From assembly GCA_964464925.1 (NCBI GenBank), contig CAYXLI010000002.1:268717-332716 (forward strand): 64,000 nucleotides of DNA, in the 5' to 3' direction. The translations under genes were made by a program, and so were the position numbers. Shown piece by piece: positions 62,461 to 64,000 of this stretch (the stretch's first letter is position 1; every line of letters begins with the position of its first letter). The notes below the pieces were generated by a model that saw only the letters and a list, made by a program, of their open reading frames with translations, searched no databases and was not told where the DNA came from. Origin of the DNA: CAYXLI01 sp964464925. Its GTDB lineage: Bacteria; Acidobacteriota; Terriglobia; Bryobacterales; Bryobacteraceae.

Positions 62461-63627
62461 CTAACGAGCCGCTACGGCCACTTGTGCGTCGGCCTTGAGA
62501 GCTTCGGCCTTATCCGCAGCTTCCCAACTGAACGTATCTTCCGTGCGACCGAAGTGACCGAAGGCAGCCGTCTTGCGGTAAACAGGACGGCGGAGCTTCA
62601 AGTGTTCAATCATTCCCTTCGGGGTGAGCGGGAAGTGGGCCCGGACGAGGTCCACCATGCGGCTCTCTTCGAACTTGCCGGTGCCGAAGGTGTTCACCAT
62701 GACGGACACAGGTTCGGCCACGCCGATGGCATAAGCGAGTTGGACTTCGCAGCGGTTCGCAAAGCCAGCGGCCACGAGGTTCTTGGCGATGTAGCGAGCC
62801 ATGTAGCAGGCCGAGCGATCCACCTTCGTCGGATCTTTACCCGAGAATGCGCCGCCGCCGTGACGTCCCATGCCGCCGTAGGTATCGACGATGATTTTGC
62901 GTCCGGTGAGGCCAGTGTCACCGTGAGGTCCGCCGATGACGAACCGACCGGTCGGGTTGATGTGGTACTTTGTGCCGGAATCCACCATGTTTTTTGGAAT
63001 CACGGTGTCGATGATCTTCTTCTTGACTTCCGTGCGGAGCGCATCTGTCTCGACATCATCGTCGTGCTGAGTGGAAATGACCACCGCATCGATGCGGGCG
63101 GGCTTGCCGTCCAAGTATTCGACGCTGACCTGAGACTTGCCGTCCGGCCGGAGCCAAGCGAGTTCGCCGGAGCGGCGAGCTTCACTGAGGCGGCGAACCA
63201 GCTTGTGCGCCATCATGATGGGCAGCGGCATCAGTTCCGGAGTTTCGTCGCAGGCATATCCGAACATCAGGCCCTGGTCGCCAGCACCGCCAGTATCCAC
63301 ACCCATCGCAATGTCGGGGGACTGGGACTGGATGACATTCAGGACACCGCAGGTCTTGCTGTCGAAACCGTATGCAGCATTGTTGAACCCGATGTCATTG
63401 ATCACTTCGCGAGCGATCTTTGAAACGTCCACGTAGGTCTTAGTTGTGATTTCGCCAGCCACGATGGCGATGCCAGTGGTGACCATAACCTCGCAAGCGA
63501 CGCGGCCTGTCGGGTCGTCCTTAAGGACGGCGTCGAGGACTGCGTCAGAGATCTGGTCCGCCATCTTATCTGGATGGCCTTCGGTGACGGACTCGGATGT
63601 GAAGATGTGCCGTTGTTTGTCTGCCAT
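62461..63627 (-). CDS. metK: S-adenosylmethionine synthetase
   Basis: MetK makes S-adenosylmethionine from methionine and ATP. The 388-residue protein has the family signatures TSESVTEGHPDKMADQISDAVLDA, GAGDQGLMFGYA, GGAFSGKDPTKVDRSACY and the acidic metal-site residues. Start ATG 63627 has AGCAGGAC upstream. A sigma-70-type promoter lies about 85 bases further upstream. With ahcY downstream it covers two steps of the methyl cycle; metH/metE and methyltransferase genes are not in the window. Confidence 0.98.
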   Translation of the reverse strand: MADKQRHIFTSESVTEGHPDKMADQISDAVLDAVLKDDPTGRVACEVMVTTGIAIVAGEITTKTYVDVSKIAREVINDIGFNNAAYGFDSKTCGVLNVIQSQSPDIAMGVDTGGAGDQGLMFGYACDETPELMPLPIMMAHKLVRRLSEARRSGELAWLRPDGKSQVSVEYLDGKPARIDAVVISTQHDDDVETDALRTEVKKKIIDTVIPKNMVDSGTKYHINPTGRFVIGGPHGDTGLTGRKIIVDTYGGMGRHGGGAFSGKDPTKVDRSACYMARYIAKNLVAAGFANRCEVQLAYAIGVAEPVSVMVNTFGTGKFEESRMVDLVRAHFPLTPKGMIEHLKLRRPVYRKTAAFGHFGRTEDTFSWEAADKAEALKADAQVAVAAR

Positions 63628-63711
63628 GAATATGTCCTGCTGTTTTTAACTCCGATTCAAGATTCTCTGGTTGACCTGCAGGTGGATACCGCGATAGGAA
63701 CCAAAACCTTT

Positions 63712-63741
63712 AGTGTATCCAGCGCGATCAGGGAAGGTCAA
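63712..63741 (-). promoter_or_regulatory. Promoter candidate of metK
   Basis: On the reverse strand, TTGACC (63736-63741) and TACACT (63712-63717) are spaced by 18 bases, ahead of an 80-base leader. No known SAM riboswitch core was recognised in that leader; a 10-bp palindrome ACCTGCAGGT is the only structure seen. Confidence 0.45.
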
Positions 63742-63835
63742 ATGGGGTAATAGAGATCCAGCGCGAGGTTGACGGGGTAGCCGTTGGGGCGCAAGGGAAC
63801 GTTCGGGCCGAAGTGGCTGGGCTGGGGCGGCATTT

Positions 63836-64000
63836 TCACGACTGGACGCGCGTGGCGGCCGGGCCGAGTTCGGCGCGGACTTTTTCCATGGTGTGGCTGA
63901 GCAGGGAGGCCTCGAACTGCAGCAAGCGCAAAGGCATGTCGGTGGTGAGATCGGCCTCGACCGGGTTTGCGGGATGAGCGAGACTTACCGGATGCAAAAC
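63836..64000 (-). CDS. C-terminal 54 residues of an unidentified protein
   Basis: The reverse strand is open from the window edge to a TGA at 63836-63838. The visible part (PVEADLTTDMPLRLLQFEAS, then MEKVRAELGPAATRVQS) has normal composition and looks coding. Its start and most of the protein lie beyond the window, so no family can be named. A 31-residue ORF from ATG 63833 follows immediately; it may be a chance product. Confidence 0.45.
   Translation of the reverse strand, partial: VLHPVSLAHPANPVEADLTTDMPLRLLQFEASLLSHTMEKVRAELGPAATRVQS

Noticed and set aside
63628..63711. SAM or SAH riboswitch in the metK leader
   Set aside because: No recognisable conserved core; only a short palindrome.

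Overview
The window is about 64 kb of GC-rich chromosomal DNA that looks like an Acidobacteriota genome, most likely of the Solibacter/Bryobacter type. This is inferred from content: three Oar-like TonB receptors with carboxypeptidase-regulatory N-termini, a VWFA-related secreted protein, a small protein of the 'KRLAANRANAQKSTGPK' type, a class D sortase in a Gram-negative setting, and many oxidative or sugar-acid enzymes with signal peptides. No tRNA, rRNA, CRISPR array, prophage or insertion sequence was seen. A 100-N run at 57989-58088 shows that this is a draft or metagenome assembly.

Layout. 1-7.1 kb: a partial Oar-like receptor, a sugar-isomerase-like TIM barrel fused head-to-tail with a VOC-VOC-cupin-cupin secreted protein, and a YdeP-type molybdopterin oxidoreductase. 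7.2-12 kb: an orphan acidobacterial small protein, then coaD, a class I aminotransferase and manA in overlapping order, a 48-residue zinc-ribbon gene and an SH3 lipoprotein. 12-18.4 kb: a GT39-like membrane glycosyltransferase, an MlaF-like ATPase overlapping mobA, a lytic transglycosylase plus AMIN amidase pair, and a REC-GGDEF protein. 18.4-25 kb: a REP-like hairpin, a LytS/LytR two-component pair, a radical SAM protein, a lipoprotein-sorting-like protein, an acyl-CoA dehydrogenase and a deoxyhypusine-synthase-like protein. 25-31.3 kb: an ArsR regulator and a tolC-MFP-RND-DUF2892 efflux operon that appear to share an operator motif.

31.3-41 kb: a GatA-type amidase, then SDR, DUF2225, DinB and a deiodinase-like gene on one strand. 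The last has an in-frame TGA inside the diagnostic GSxT-U-PPF motif, and a SECIS-like stem-loop follows directly, so it is read here as one selenoprotein gene and not as two broken ORFs. Next come a 2OG-Fe(II) oxygenase, serB, a second receptor and a bicupin protein. 41-43.9 kb: an apparent sortase operon (LPHTA substrate, VWA protein, class D sortase) with a sigma-54-like promoter and an internal 10-bp hairpin. 43.9-50.7 kb: a doubled ThyX-like protein divergent from dut, a TPR protein, a proline-rich membrane protein and an MFS carrier. 50.7-59.6 kb: a PQQ dehydrogenase, nagA, a YdcF-like protein, a third receptor interrupted by the artefactual gap, and a mannonate-dehydratase-like protein. 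59.7-64 kb: tig, ahcY and metK, that is, a folding factor beside the S-adenosylmethionine cycle.

How the genes fit together: much of the window serves envelope work (receptors, peptidoglycan hydrolases, efflux, sortase), use of sugars and sugar acids, and redox chemistry. All functional calls come from reading motifs and recalling family features; no database search was run.
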